From UBA4735 sp036569845 (GTDB lineage: Bacteria > Chloroflexota > Limnocylindria > P2-11E): a DNA stretch of 26,444 nucleotides. Below, piece by piece: positions 16,071 to 22,984 of the stretch (within the stretch, counting starts at the first letter, position 1; every line of letters begins with the position of its first letter). The DNA lies in the NCBI GenBank assembly GCA_036569845.1, contig DATCPY010000014.1:1-26444 (forward strand). The letters run 5' to 3'. Both the position numbers and the translations under genes were made by a program. The notes beneath the pieces are model-generated. The model searched no databases. It was given only the letters and a program-made list of their open reading frames with translations, and was not told the origin of the DNA.

Positions 16071-17831
16071 ATGATCTTCACACCTAGGTATCGCCGCCTC
16101 GTCTATCTCACGCTCCTTGCCGCGCTGCCCGCGGCGTTCTGGGGCGGCATCGTGCGCGTCACCGGCTCGGGGCTCGGCTGCCCGGACTGGCCGCTGTGCC
16201 ACGGGCAGTTCCTGCCATCGCTCGACGTCGCCACGAGGATCGAGTGGCTCCATCGGTTCCTCGCGATCGTCGCAGGCCTGACCCTCGCCGCTCTCGCCGT
16301 GTGGACCTTGTGGCGCTACCGCAGGGACCGCCGGGCGATGGCCTTCGTCGGCGTCGCGGTCGTCCTGTACTGGCTGCAGGCGATCCTCGGCGCGATCACG
16401 GTCCTCCTCGAGCTGCCGGACACCTGGGTCACCGTGCATCTCGCGAACGCCGAGCTCCTGCTCGCCGTGCTGACCGTCTACGCCGTCGTCGTCCGCTGGC
16501 CCGCGGCGGGCGCCGGTCTGGCCAAGCCGAGCGCGTTCACCTGGCTGGCCCTCTCCGCTGCGGCCGGCACGTTCGTGCTCATGCTGTCCGGCGCGTATGT
16601 CCGCGGCGACGGCGCGACCCTTGCGTGCTCGACCTGGCCGCTCTGCGACGATGGGATCCCGACGAGCGGCGCGGCGGCGATCCACATGGCCCACCGGTAC
16701 ATCGCGGCGGCCGTCGGCGTCATCGTGGCGTACGCGGTCGCGGGCGCGTGGCAGCGGCGGCGCGAGATCGCCGGCCTCGGAGTGGCCGCGGTGCTGACGG
16801 GATCGCTCTTCGCGCTGCAGGTCGCACTCGGCGCGCTCAATCCGCTGACCGGCTTCTCGCCGTGGCCGCTCGGCGCGCACCCCGCCGTCGCGACCGCGCT
16901 CTGGTGCGCGACGGTCGCGCTCGCGGTCCTTGCCTGGCGGCCGGTCCGCGCCGAGGCGACGACGACGCTCCGCGATCTCGTCGCACTCACGAAGCCCGCG
17001 ATCATGTCGCTGCTCCTCGTGACCGCGCTCGGCGGCATGTTCCTGGCGGCCGGTGGCGTCCCGCCGTTCCATCTCGTGCTCGCCACGATGCTCGGTGGTG
17101 CGTTCGCGAGCGGCGGGGCATCCGCGCTCAATCACTACTTCGACCGAGACATCGACGAGCGGATGCGCCGGACCTCGCGTCGGCCGCTGCCGGGCCATCG
17201 CGTCTCGCCGCGCGTCGCGATCGCCGTCGGCGTGATCCTGAACGTCCTCGCGTTCGCGCTCCTGGCGCTCGTCGCGAATCTGCTCGCCGCGGGCCTCGCG
17301 ATCCTCGGCACGCTCTTCTACATCTTCGTCTACACGCTCTGGCTCAAGCGCACGACGGTCCAGAACATCGTCATCGGGGGCGCGGCCGGCGCGATCCCGC
17401 CGCTCGTCGGCTGGGCCGCGGTCGCGAACAACGTCGATCTGCCCGCGCTGTACCTCTTCGCGATCGTCTTCTTCTGGACGCCGGCGCATTTCTGGGCGCT
17501 CGCGCTCCTCATCCGTGACGACTACGACCGCGCGGGCGTGCCGATGCTGCCAGTCGTATATGGGGACCGCGCGGCGCAGTGGGGGATCCTGCTCTACGCG
17601 ATCGCGCTCGTGCCGCTCTCGGTCCTGCTGTTCCTCACTCGCTACGTCGGCGTCGTGTATCTCTTCGCCGCGCTCGTCCTCGGTCTCATCTTCGTCGGCT
17701 ATGCGGTGCGGCTGCTGCGCGCGGCGGTCGCCAAGCAGCGCTCCGTCGCGCGCGCGGTCTACCTGTACTCGCTGCTGTACCTGGCACTGCTGTTCGTAGC
17801 GATCATGGTGGACACGACCGTACGCCTCTAG
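16071..17831 (+). CDS. Fused haem A synthase / haem O synthase (CtaA-CtaB)
   Basis: A 586-residue polytopic membrane protein joining two steps of haem A synthesis. Residues 1-290 are CtaA: four haem-ligand histidines (H61, H123, H208, H270), catalytic-type E58, and both extracytoplasmic cysteine pairs (C37/C43 and C186/C192). Residues 297-586 are CtaB, protoheme IX farnesyltransferase: LTKPAIMSLLLVTALGG, the prenyl-diphosphate motif NHYFDRDID with N354, D358 and D362, and PAHFWALALLIRDDYDRAGVP. CtaB farnesylates haem B to haem O, and CtaA oxidises haem O to haem A. The fusion has the later enzyme first. Both halves look intact. ATG 16071 follows TAGGA. The stop shares one base with the GTG of ctaG. 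Similar fusions are known or suspected in other deep-branching bacteria. Confidence 0.95.
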   Translation: MIFTPRYRRLVYLTLLAALPAAFWGGIVRVTGSGLGCPDWPLCHGQFLPSLDVATRIEWLHRFLAIVAGLTLAALAVWTLWRYRRDRRAMAFVGVAVVLYWLQAILGAITVLLELPDTWVTVHLANAELLLAVLTVYAVVVRWPAAGAGLAKPSAFTWLALSAAAGTFVLMLSGAYVRGDGATLACSTWPLCDDGIPTSGAAAIHMAHRYIAAAVGVIVAYAVAGAWQRRREIAGLGVAAVLTGSLFALQVALGALNPLTGFSPWPLGAHPAVATALWCATVALAVLAWRPVRAEATTTLRDLVALTKPAIMSLLLVTALGGMFLAAGGVPPFHLVLATMLGGAFASGGASALNHYFDRDIDERMRRTSRRPLPGHRVSPRVAIAVGVILNVLAFALLALVANLLAAGLAILGTLFYIFVYTLWLKRTTVQNIVIGGAAGAIPPLVGWAAVANNVDLPALYLFAIVFFWTPAHFWALALLIRDDYDRAGVPMLPVVYGDRAAQWGILLYAIALVPLSVLLFLTRYVGVVYLFAALVLGLIFVGYAVRLLRAAVAKQRSVARAVYLYSLLYLALLFVAIMVDTTVRL

Positions 17832-18631
17832 TGTCGCTTTTCCCGGTCGTCCTCACGGTCCTCGCGGCCGTCGTGTACCTGCGCGGTGCCCGCGCGCGGC
17901 GCGGCTGGCCGGCCTGGCGGAGCGGGCTGTTCCTGCTGGGGCTCGCCGCGCTCGTCGCTGCGCTCGCATCGCCGATCGACGGTCTCGCGCTCGAGCTGTT
18001 CAGCGTCCACATGGTCCAGCACATGCTCCTGCTCGCCGTCGCCGCGCCGCTGCTGCTCGCCGGCGCGCCGGTCCGGCCGCTCCTTCGTGGCCTCCCGCTC
18101 GCGGTCCGCCGGACGGTGGTACGCGGCCTCGCCGGCAACACCGCGTTCCGCTCGCTCGTCCACCTGCTCCGGCAGCCGCTCGTCGCGGCGGCGCTGTACG
18201 TCGTCGGCCTGTACGCCTGGCACGTGCCCACCCTCTACGACGCGGCCGTCGCGTCGACGACCGTCCACGTTCTCGAGCACACCTGGTTCTTCGTGACGGC
18301 GCTCCTCTTCTGGAGCGTGGTCATCGATCCGGTGCCGTTCCGCGCGACGCTGCCATACCCGGCCCGCATCCCGTTCCTCCTGCTCGTCGGCGCGGCGCAG
18401 AACACCATCCTCGGCGGCCTGCTCGCGTTCTCGGACCGGCCGTTCTACACGCCGTACGTCGCGACGACCCTCGCGCGCGGGCTCGACCCGGCGAGCGACC
18501 AGCGACTCGGCGGGGCGATCATGTGGGTCCCCGGCGATCTGATCTTCCTCGCGGCCGCGAGCTTCGCGTTCTTCCTATGGCTACAGTCGGAAGAGCAGGC
18601 CCAGCGTCTGCGCGAATCTGGACCGAGGTGA
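17831..18631 (+). CDS. ctaG: CtaG-type cytochrome c oxidase assembly factor
   Basis: A 266-residue membrane protein of the caa3_CtaG family (the Bacillus-type CtaG, unrelated to Cox11). It has about seven hydrophobic helices and the conserved stretches HMVQHMLLLAVAAPLLLAGAP (split by the first helix), GLYAWHVPTLYDAA, EHTWFFVTALLFW and PFYTPYV near the end. The histidine-rich membrane motifs suggest a role in delivering copper to CuB or in subunit I assembly; the mechanism is not settled. GTG 17831 overlaps the last base of the preceding TAG, and its own TGA overlaps the GTG of the next gene by 4 nt, so ctaA-ctaB, ctaG and the cupredoxin are translationally linked. Confidence 0.9.
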   Translation: MSLFPVVLTVLAAVVYLRGARARRGWPAWRSGLFLLGLAALVAALASPIDGLALELFSVHMVQHMLLLAVAAPLLLAGAPVRPLLRGLPLAVRRTVVRGLAGNTAFRSLVHLLRQPLVAAALYVVGLYAWHVPTLYDAAVASTTVHVLEHTWFFVTALLFWSVVIDPVPFRATLPYPARIPFLLLVGAAQNTILGGLLAFSDRPFYTPYVATTLARGLDPASDQRLGGAIMWVPGDLIFLAAASFAFFLWLQSEEQAQRLRESGPR

Positions 18632-19059
18632 TCTCAAGGGTGCAGCGGATCTCCTTCAGCCTGCTCGCCGTGCTCGTCGTCGTGGCCTCCGCCTGCAGCG
18701 GTGCCGCATCCACGGACACCAGCGAGGTGCCGGCGCTCTACCTCGACATCAGCGACTACAAGCTCGTGACCGACCATCCGACGATCGCGGCCGGCCACAT
18801 CGTGTTCGGCATCCGCAATCACGCCGCGATGCTCCACGAGCTCAAGATCATCAAGACCGATCTCGCACCCGATCAGCTTCCGGTGGATGGCGCGTCGGCG
18901 AAAGCCAAAGAGGACGGGAAGGTCGGCGAGCTCCTGAACATCTCGGCCGGCGCTTCGCGCAAGCTCGTGCTCGACCTGGTGCCCGGGAAGTACGTGCTCA
19001 TCTGCAACATCGCGGGCCACTATCAGCTGGGGATGCGGGTCGGCCTCGAGGTCCAGTGA
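18628..19059 (+). CDS. Membrane-anchored blue-copper (cupredoxin) lipoprotein
   Basis: A 143-residue exported protein. A signal peptide (RVQRISFSLLAVLVVV) leads to a probable lipobox ASAC with Cys23. The rest is a cupredoxin-like beta domain with all four type-1 copper ligands: H70 in AMLHELKII and C126, H131, M136 in CNIAGHYQLGM (spacing C-x4-H-x4-M, as in sulfocyanin-like proteins). It is probably a one-electron carrier or copper carrier on the outer face of the membrane serving the oxidase. GTG 18628 overlaps the ctaG stop (GTGA); GTG 18640 is an alternative. It ends the ctaD-headed operon and converges on ctaC. Ligands are visible; the electron-transfer partner is inferred. Confidence 0.88.
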   Translation: MISRVQRISFSLLAVLVVVASACSGAASTDTSEVPALYLDISDYKLVTDHPTIAAGHIVFGIRNHAAMLHELKIIKTDLAPDQLPVDGASAKAKEDGKVGELLNISAGASRKLVLDLVPGKYVLICNIAGHYQLGMRVGLEVQ

Positions 19060-19130
19060 TCACCGCGCCTTCGGCGCGTCCACCGCAGGCGTTTTGATCA
19101 CCGCGCCGGCGCGTCCGCCGCAGGCGCTTG
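19057..19130. terminator. Tandemly duplicated hairpin region between convergent genes
   Basis: Two imperfect copies of a 36-38 bp unit lie back to back (19057-19094 and 19095-19130), each beginning TGATCACCGCGCC; the first copy includes the cupredoxin stop codon. Copy 1 contains the hairpin CGCGCC-TTC-GGCGCG (19064-19078) and is followed by TTTT at 19092-19095. Copy 2 contains the 12-bp palindrome CGCGCCGGCGCG (19102-19113). The site lies between the convergent cupredoxin and ctaC genes, so a bidirectional terminator is likely; T-runs are short, so efficiency is uncertain. Confidence 0.55.
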
Positions 19131-19145
19131 AGGCGCGGTCCCGCG

Positions 19146-20117
19146 CTACTTGAGGGTCTGGAGGAACTTCACGATCGCGAGGATCGTCGCGTCGTCGAGC
19201 GGGCCGCCGTACTTGTTGCTGAATACCGGCATCACGACGCCGGGCTTGAGGCTCGGCGCGTTGCCGACCCACTTGATGAGATTGGCCTCGTTCACGTCCA
19301 GGCCCGCGACGCCGGCGATCGGTGTCTTCTGCGACATGAGGTGCGAGAGGTCGGGGCCGACCTTGCCGCCGGTGAGGCCCTGGACGGTGTGGCAGCCGCC
19401 GCAGGCGAGCGTCGTGAAGAGCTGCTTGCCCTGGGCGGTCGCCGGATCGAGGAAGACGTTCGCCTGCTTCACCGCGGCGTCCTGCCACGCGGCGTAATCG
19501 GTCGGGTTCTGCGCGACGACGGTGATGAGCATGTCGGCATGGCCGGTCCCGCAGAACTCGATGCATTGCCCGTTGTACGTGCCCGGACGATCGGCTTGGA
19601 TCCACATCTCCGTCGCCCGGCCGGGCACCGCGTCCTTCTGGCCGCCGAGCTTCGGGATGTAAAACGCGTGGATCACGTCGACCGAGCTCAGCTCGAGCTT
19701 CACCTTCTGACCCGCCGGGATGTGGATCTCTTCGGCCGCCTTGAGGTACGTCCCATCGCTCAGCTTGAATTTCGCGTCGCTCGGGTACTGGAAGCTCCAG
19801 ACCCACTGCTTGCCTTCGGCCTTGACCGTCATCGCGGCACCGCTGTCGACGTCGTTCACGAGCGCGAGCCGCTGGAACGAAAGGACGCTGAACGAGATGA
19901 CCATGAGCGTCGGCACGATCGTCCAGATGAGCTCGAGGAGGTTGTTGCCGTGGTACTGGCGGGCCTGATGGCCGGGCCGCTCGCGGAACCGGATGCCCGC
20001 GACGACGAGCGCGCCCACGACGATCGCGAGCACGACGATCGCGGCGCCGAACATCAGCCAATAGAGGTCGGCGATCGAACGGGCAAGGGGGCCTTGCGGA
20101 TCATTCGGCCACGGCAT
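19146..20117 (-). CDS. ctaC: Cytochrome c oxidase subunit II with fused cytochrome c domain (caa3 type)
   Basis: From ATG 20117 the protein has 323 residues. Two N-terminal TM helices (about 18-42 and 60-82) are followed by the extracytoplasmic CuA domain with every ligand: H150, C185, E187, C189, H193 and M196 (GQCIEFCGTGHADM). A C-terminal class I cytochrome c domain follows, with CGGCH (C239 to H243) and axial M296 in VVMPVF. The fused cytochrome receives electrons and passes them through CuA to subunit I. There is no obvious lipobox before the first helix. GTG 20129 and TTG 20126 are alternative starts. It is transcribed against the other cox genes, from a good promoter (TTGGCG, 18 bp, TAGTGT) that ends 8 nt before ATG 20117. 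Confidence 0.95.
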   Translation of the reverse strand: MPWPNDPQGPLARSIADLYWLMFGAAIVVLAIVVGALVVAGIRFRERPGHQARQYHGNNLLELIWTIVPTLMVISFSVLSFQRLALVNDVDSGAAMTVKAEGKQWVWSFQYPSDAKFKLSDGTYLKAAEEIHIPAGQKVKLELSSVDVIHAFYIPKLGGQKDAVPGRATEMWIQADRPGTYNGQCIEFCGTGHADMLITVVAQNPTDYAAWQDAAVKQANVFLDPATAQGKQLFTTLACGGCHTVQGLTGGKVGPDLSHLMSQKTPIAGVAGLDVNEANLIKWVGNAPSLKPGVVMPVFSNKYGGPLDDATILAIVKFLQTLK

Positions 20118-20178
20118 GCCCGCCAACACTAGGGCAGCGTTTCGACGGCCGCCAATCGATGGCCTAGAGTTTCGATCG
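20118..20178. promoter_or_regulatory. Divergent promoters of ctaC and the subunit IV-like gene
   Basis: On the minus strand TTGGCG (20150-20155), an 18-bp spacer and TAGTGT (20126-20131) end 8 nt before the ctaC ATG. On the plus strand TAGAGT (20165-20170) ends 8 nt before ATG 20179; its -35 is not clear. Neither gene has a Shine-Dalgarno. The matched 8-nt distances suggest leaderless or nearly leaderless transcripts and co-regulation of the two halves of the oxidase locus from one 61-bp region. Confidence 0.5.
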
Positions 20179-20400
20179 ATGTCGGGGCACGATCAGCCGA
20201 TCCACATGCCGCCGCCGAGCCTCTCGCCGGCGACCATCGGCCTCGGGGTCACGTTCATCTCGTTCGGCATCCTCTGGAGCGTCATCCTCATCGGCATCGG
20301 GGTCCTCCTCCTTCTCGTCGGGCTCGCCACGTGGCTCATCGACGACGCGCGCGCGTACACCCACGCGAGCGACGAGGGCCACGAGGCTGCGCACCACTAG
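20179..20400 (+). CDS. Small membrane protein, probable cytochrome c oxidase subunit IV-like
   Basis: A 73-residue protein with a short polar N-terminus rich in His, Pro and Ser, then a long hydrophobic region (about 20-55) that can form two TM helices or a hairpin, and a His- and Glu-rich tail. Position immediately upstream of ctaE, with a 1-nt overlap, and the size match the small accessory subunit IV of actinobacterial and Bacillus caa3 oxidases (CtaF), but the sequence itself is not diagnostic. ATG 20179 follows TAGAGT by 8 nt, which fits a leaderless start. The in-frame upstream ATG at 20116 would run through this promoter and is less likely. Confidence 0.65.
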   Translation: MSGHDQPIHMPPPSLSPATIGLGVTFISFGILWSVILIGIGVLLLLVGLATWLIDDARAYTHASDEGHEAAHH

Positions 20401-21038
20401 TGGCCGACCGCACGATCGTCCGCGGCCGCCGCGGCACGCCGACCGTCGACCGGCTGGGCGTGAACGACTCCGGCTACGAGCAGCAGCCCACGCGTTTCAA
20501 CAGCGGGATGTGGGCGATCATCATGTTCGTCGGCAGCGAGGTCATGTTCTTCGCCGCCCTCTTCACGACGTACTTCTTCCTGCGCGGCAAGATCCCGGCG
20601 TGGGAGCCCGTGTTCGGCGAGAAGCCCACCTGGGCCGGCCTCCCGCTCGTGAACACGATCGAGCTCGTGACGTCGAGCGTGACCATGCAGCTTGCCGTGA
20701 GCGCGATCAAGAAGGGTGACCGCCGCCGGATGATCCAGTGGCTCATCCCGACGCTCATCCTGGGCGTCGCGTTCCTCACCGGCCAGGCCTACGAGTACAC
20801 GCGCCTCGGGTTCCTGCCGAAAGATGGCGTCTTCGCCGGTGTCTTCTTCACGCTCACCGGCTTCCACGGCGCGCACGTGACCGGCGGCGTCGTGTTCATC
20901 GCTATCTGCTTCTATCGCGCCCTGCGCGGCCAGTTCACCGCGAACCGCCATCTCGCGGTCGAGGCCGCGAGCATCTACTGGCACTTCGTCGACGTCGTCT
21001 GGCTCGGCCTGTTCGCGACGATCTATATCGTCGGCTAG
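20400..21038 (+). CDS. ctaE: Cytochrome c oxidase subunit III
   Basis: A 212-residue membrane protein with five helices, the short five-helix form seen in Gram-positive and other bacterial oxidases. Family motifs are present: MWAIIMFVGSEVMFFAALF in helix 1, GQAYEY, LTGFHGAHVTGG and the C-terminal SIYWHFVDVVWLGLF. Subunit III stabilises subunit I and supports sustained proton uptake; it carries no redox centre. GTG 20400 uses the last base of the previous TAG, so the two genes are coupled. The stop TAG lies within a CTAG shared with the stop of the convergent sco1 gene. Confidence 0.94.
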   Translation: MADRTIVRGRRGTPTVDRLGVNDSGYEQQPTRFNSGMWAIIMFVGSEVMFFAALFTTYFFLRGKIPAWEPVFGEKPTWAGLPLVNTIELVTSSVTMQLAVSAIKKGDRRRMIQWLIPTLILGVAFLTGQAYEYTRLGFLPKDGVFAGVFFTLTGFHGAHVTGGVVFIAICFYRALRGQFTANRHLAVEAASIYWHFVDVVWLGLFATIYIVG

Positions 21039-21607
21039 CGCTCCGCCGCGAGCAGCTTCACGTCGCCTGCCAGTGCCTCCGCCGTGATGTCCGAGTGCGT
21101 GAGCACGCGCGCGCGGCCCTTCCGATCGACCAGATAGATCGCGTCGCTGTGGCCGACCGCCGTGGGGACCGCCGGATCGGTCTCGGTGCGGATGCCGTAG
21201 GCCGACCAGACCGACTGCAGCTGCGCGGCACCGCCGACGAGGAACACGAACCCCTTCGCCAGCCCGTGTGCGCGCGCGAACGCCTGCACCGCCTCGGGCG
21301 TGTCCTGCCGCGGATCCACCGAGACGGCGACGAACAACGTCTGATCGCGCTCGTCCGCGGTGAGCTGCTGCTGGGCCATCCGGAACCGCTCGGCGGTGAG
21401 CGGGCACACATCGGGGCAGTGCGTGTACAGGAACGAGATGACCACGACCTTGCCCATCTGGGCGGAGAGCGTCACCGGCGCGCCGCTGATGCCGTCGGTC
21501 AGCGTGAAGTCGGGCGCCGCGGCCGGCGTGATCTCGGTCCCGACGAGCTTCGGCGCGGCGCACGACGCGAGCAGGAGCGCCGCCATCGCGAGCGCGAAGA
21601 TCCGCAC
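21035..21607 (-). CDS. Sco1/SenC-type copper-delivery lipoprotein
   Basis: A 190-residue exported thioredoxin-fold protein. The signal peptide ends in a clear lipobox LASC (C16), so it should be anchored to the outer face of the membrane. The copper site is complete: C64 and C68 in THCPDVCP plus H153 in AVGHSDAIYLVD. SCO proteins deliver copper to, or reduce the thiols of, the CuA site of subunit II. GTG 21607 lies 6 nt after TATTGT on the minus strand, which fits a leaderless start. Its neighbour ctaE converges on it with overlapping stop codons; the EamA gene diverges from it 17 bp away. Confidence 0.94.
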   Translation of the reverse strand: MRIFALAMAALLLASCAAPKLVGTEITPAAAPDFTLTDGISGAPVTLSAQMGKVVVISFLYTHCPDVCPLTAERFRMAQQQLTADERDQTLFVAVSVDPRQDTPEAVQAFARAHGLAKGFVFLVGGAAQLQSVWSAYGIRTETDPAVPTAVGHSDAIYLVDRKGRARVLTHSDITAEALAGDVKLLAAER

Positions 21608-21624
21608 GGACCGACAATACCGAG
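21608..21624. promoter_or_regulatory. Overlapping divergent -10 elements of sco1 and the EamA gene
   Basis: Just 17 bp separate the start codons. Minus strand: TATTGT (21614-21619), 6 nt, GTG at 21607. Plus strand: GACAAT (21613-21618), 6 nt, GTG at 21625. The two hexamers overlap almost completely, so polymerases could not occupy both at once. Neither gene has a clear ribosome site. Leaderless transcription is inferred. Confidence 0.45.
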
Positions 21625-22542
21625 GTGAGCGCGCGGGTCGTCGCGGCCTACGTCGTCATGGTCCTGCTATGGGGGTCGACCTGGGCGGCGATCAAGATCG
21701 GCGTCGCGCAGGTCCCGCCGTACCTCTTTGCGTTCGAACGGGCGGTCGCGGTCTCGGTGCTGCTCACGCTCGCGGTGCTCGTGCTCCGGCAGTCGTTCCC
21801 CCGCACCCGGATCGCCCTGCTCGCGTCCGCGATCGCTGGCCTGTTCAACATCGGCACGTCGTGGGCGCTCATCTTCTGGGCGGAGCAGTTCGTGCCCTCC
21901 GGTCTGGTCGCGGTGTTCGGGGCCATGGCGCCGGTGTGGACGGCGATCCTCGCGCACTTCTTCGTGCACGGCGACCGCCTGTCGCGCCTGAAGATCGTGG
22001 CGCTCGTGCTCGGCCTCGCCGGCACCGCGCTCCTGGTGGGCGCGCCGGCCCCAAGCGAGGGCCCGAACGCGCTGCTGGCTACCGTCCTCCTCGCGATCAT
22101 GCCGATCAGCTGGGCGATCGCCGCGATCCTCATCGCGCGCTACCTCTCGCGCGAGTCGCCGATCGCGGTCGTGGGGATCGGCACCTGGGTCGGCGCGGCG
22201 TTCCTGTTGCCGTTCGCGCTCACGCAGGCCGGCGAGCCGCAGAACTGGAACACGAGCTCGATCATCGCGTTCGCGTATCTGGTCATCGGCGGCTCGTGCG
22301 TCGGGCTCGTGCTGAACGCTTGGCTCTTCCGCAAGCTCCGGCCGACCACGGTGACGCTGTCGCAGGTCCTCATCCCGACCCAGGCGCTGCTCATCGGCGC
22401 GTTCGCCCTGGGCGAGGAGTTCACTGTGCGGATGCTCGCCGGCGCCGCGCTCGTCGTGAGCGCCGTTGCCCTGAACGCGAAGGCCGGCGCGGGCGCGCCG
22501 AGCGAGCAGGCGGCCCAGCCGGTCGCCACGGCCGCCGAATGA
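21625..22542 (+). CDS. EamA (DMT superfamily) metabolite transporter
   Basis: A 305-residue inner-membrane protein with ten predicted helices arranged as two EamA repeats of five. The N-terminal LLWGSTWAAIKIGVAQVPPY and the second-half LIPTQALLIGAFALGEEF are classical family stretches. Members export amino acids, nucleotides or other small metabolites; the substrate cannot be told. The last 15 residues are an Ala-rich polar tail. GTG 21625 is supported by the -10-like GACAAT 6 nt upstream. It ends 43 bp before the ArsR-like gene, and the operator-like repeats lie in that gap. Confidence 0.9.
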   Translation: MSARVVAAYVVMVLLWGSTWAAIKIGVAQVPPYLFAFERAVAVSVLLTLAVLVLRQSFPRTRIALLASAIAGLFNIGTSWALIFWAEQFVPSGLVAVFGAMAPVWTAILAHFFVHGDRLSRLKIVALVLGLAGTALLVGAPAPSEGPNALLATVLLAIMPISWAIAAILIARYLSRESPIAVVGIGTWVGAAFLLPFALTQAGEPQNWNTSSIIAFAYLVIGGSCVGLVLNAWLFRKLRPTTVTLSQVLIPTQALLIGAFALGEEFTVRMLAGAALVVSAVALNAKAGAGAPSEQAAQPVATAAE

Positions 22543-22546
22543 TTCG

Positions 22547-22585
22547 TACTACAGCGAGGTAGTATTACCGGCGGGTAGTAACGGC
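22547..22585. promoter_or_regulatory. TACTAC/GTAGTA operator repeats before the arsR-blaI-M56 operon
   Basis: TACTAC (22547-22552), six bases, GTAGTA (22559-22564) forms a perfect inverted repeat, and a third GTAGTA lies at 22575-22580, 16 bp after the second. TAGTAT (22560-22565), a good -10 hexamer, overlaps the inverted repeat. BlaI/MecI/CopY repressors bind dyads built on TAC and GTA half-sites, and ArsR-type repressors also bind inverted repeats near their promoters; both types are encoded immediately downstream. Autoregulation of this operon is therefore likely; which protein binds is unknown. Confidence 0.6.
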
Positions 22586-22984
22586 GTGATCGACTGGGAC
22601 CTCAACCTCTTCCACAGCGACCCGACGCTGCTTGAGCGCTCGGACGACGACGCCTATGAACGCGCCACGCGCCTCGTCGGGCTCCTCGCGGAGCCGGCTC
22701 GGCTCAAGCTCCTCCACGCGCTGTCGGTGGGTGAGGACACCGCGCAGCGGGCGGCGCTCTGGTCCGGTCTCGACCAGCCGTACGCCGAGCGCGAGCTCGC
22801 CTCGATGGCCCTGGCCGGCCTGGTCGAACGCCGCGACGGGCCTGGCGGTCCGCTCTACGCGCCGCGGGACGGCCATCTCGTGGTCGCGCTGCACGTGGCT
22901 TTGGCGCACGGCCGCGAGCTGCTCGGCGAGCGCCACCCGAAGCTCTTGAAACGGCGCCGCGATCAGCAGCGGAAGGTGGGATGA
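22586..22984 (+). CDS. ArsR-like winged-helix transcriptional regulator
   Basis: A 132-residue DNA-binding protein starting at GTG 22586. The core is a winged helix of the ArsR/SmtB type: RLVGLLAEPARLKLLHALSV, a variable recognition region QPYAERELASMALAGLVERR, and a wing before LYAPRDGHLVVALHVAL. There is no classical metal-binding ELCVC motif and no cysteine at all, so it is not an obvious arsenic or zinc sensor. The ATGA overlap with the downstream blaI-type gene shows they are co-translated. Signal unknown. Confidence 0.8.
   Translation: MIDWDLNLFHSDPTLLERSDDDAYERATRLVGLLAEPARLKLLHALSVGEDTAQRAALWSGLDQPYAERELASMALAGLVERRDGPGGPLYAPRDGHLVVALHVALAHGRELLGERHPKLLKRRRDQQRKVG

Noticed and set aside
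15867..17489. A 540-codon minus-strand frame antisense to the CtaA-CtaB fusion
   Set aside because: Low-complexity charged sequence opposite a gene with every expected catalytic residue.
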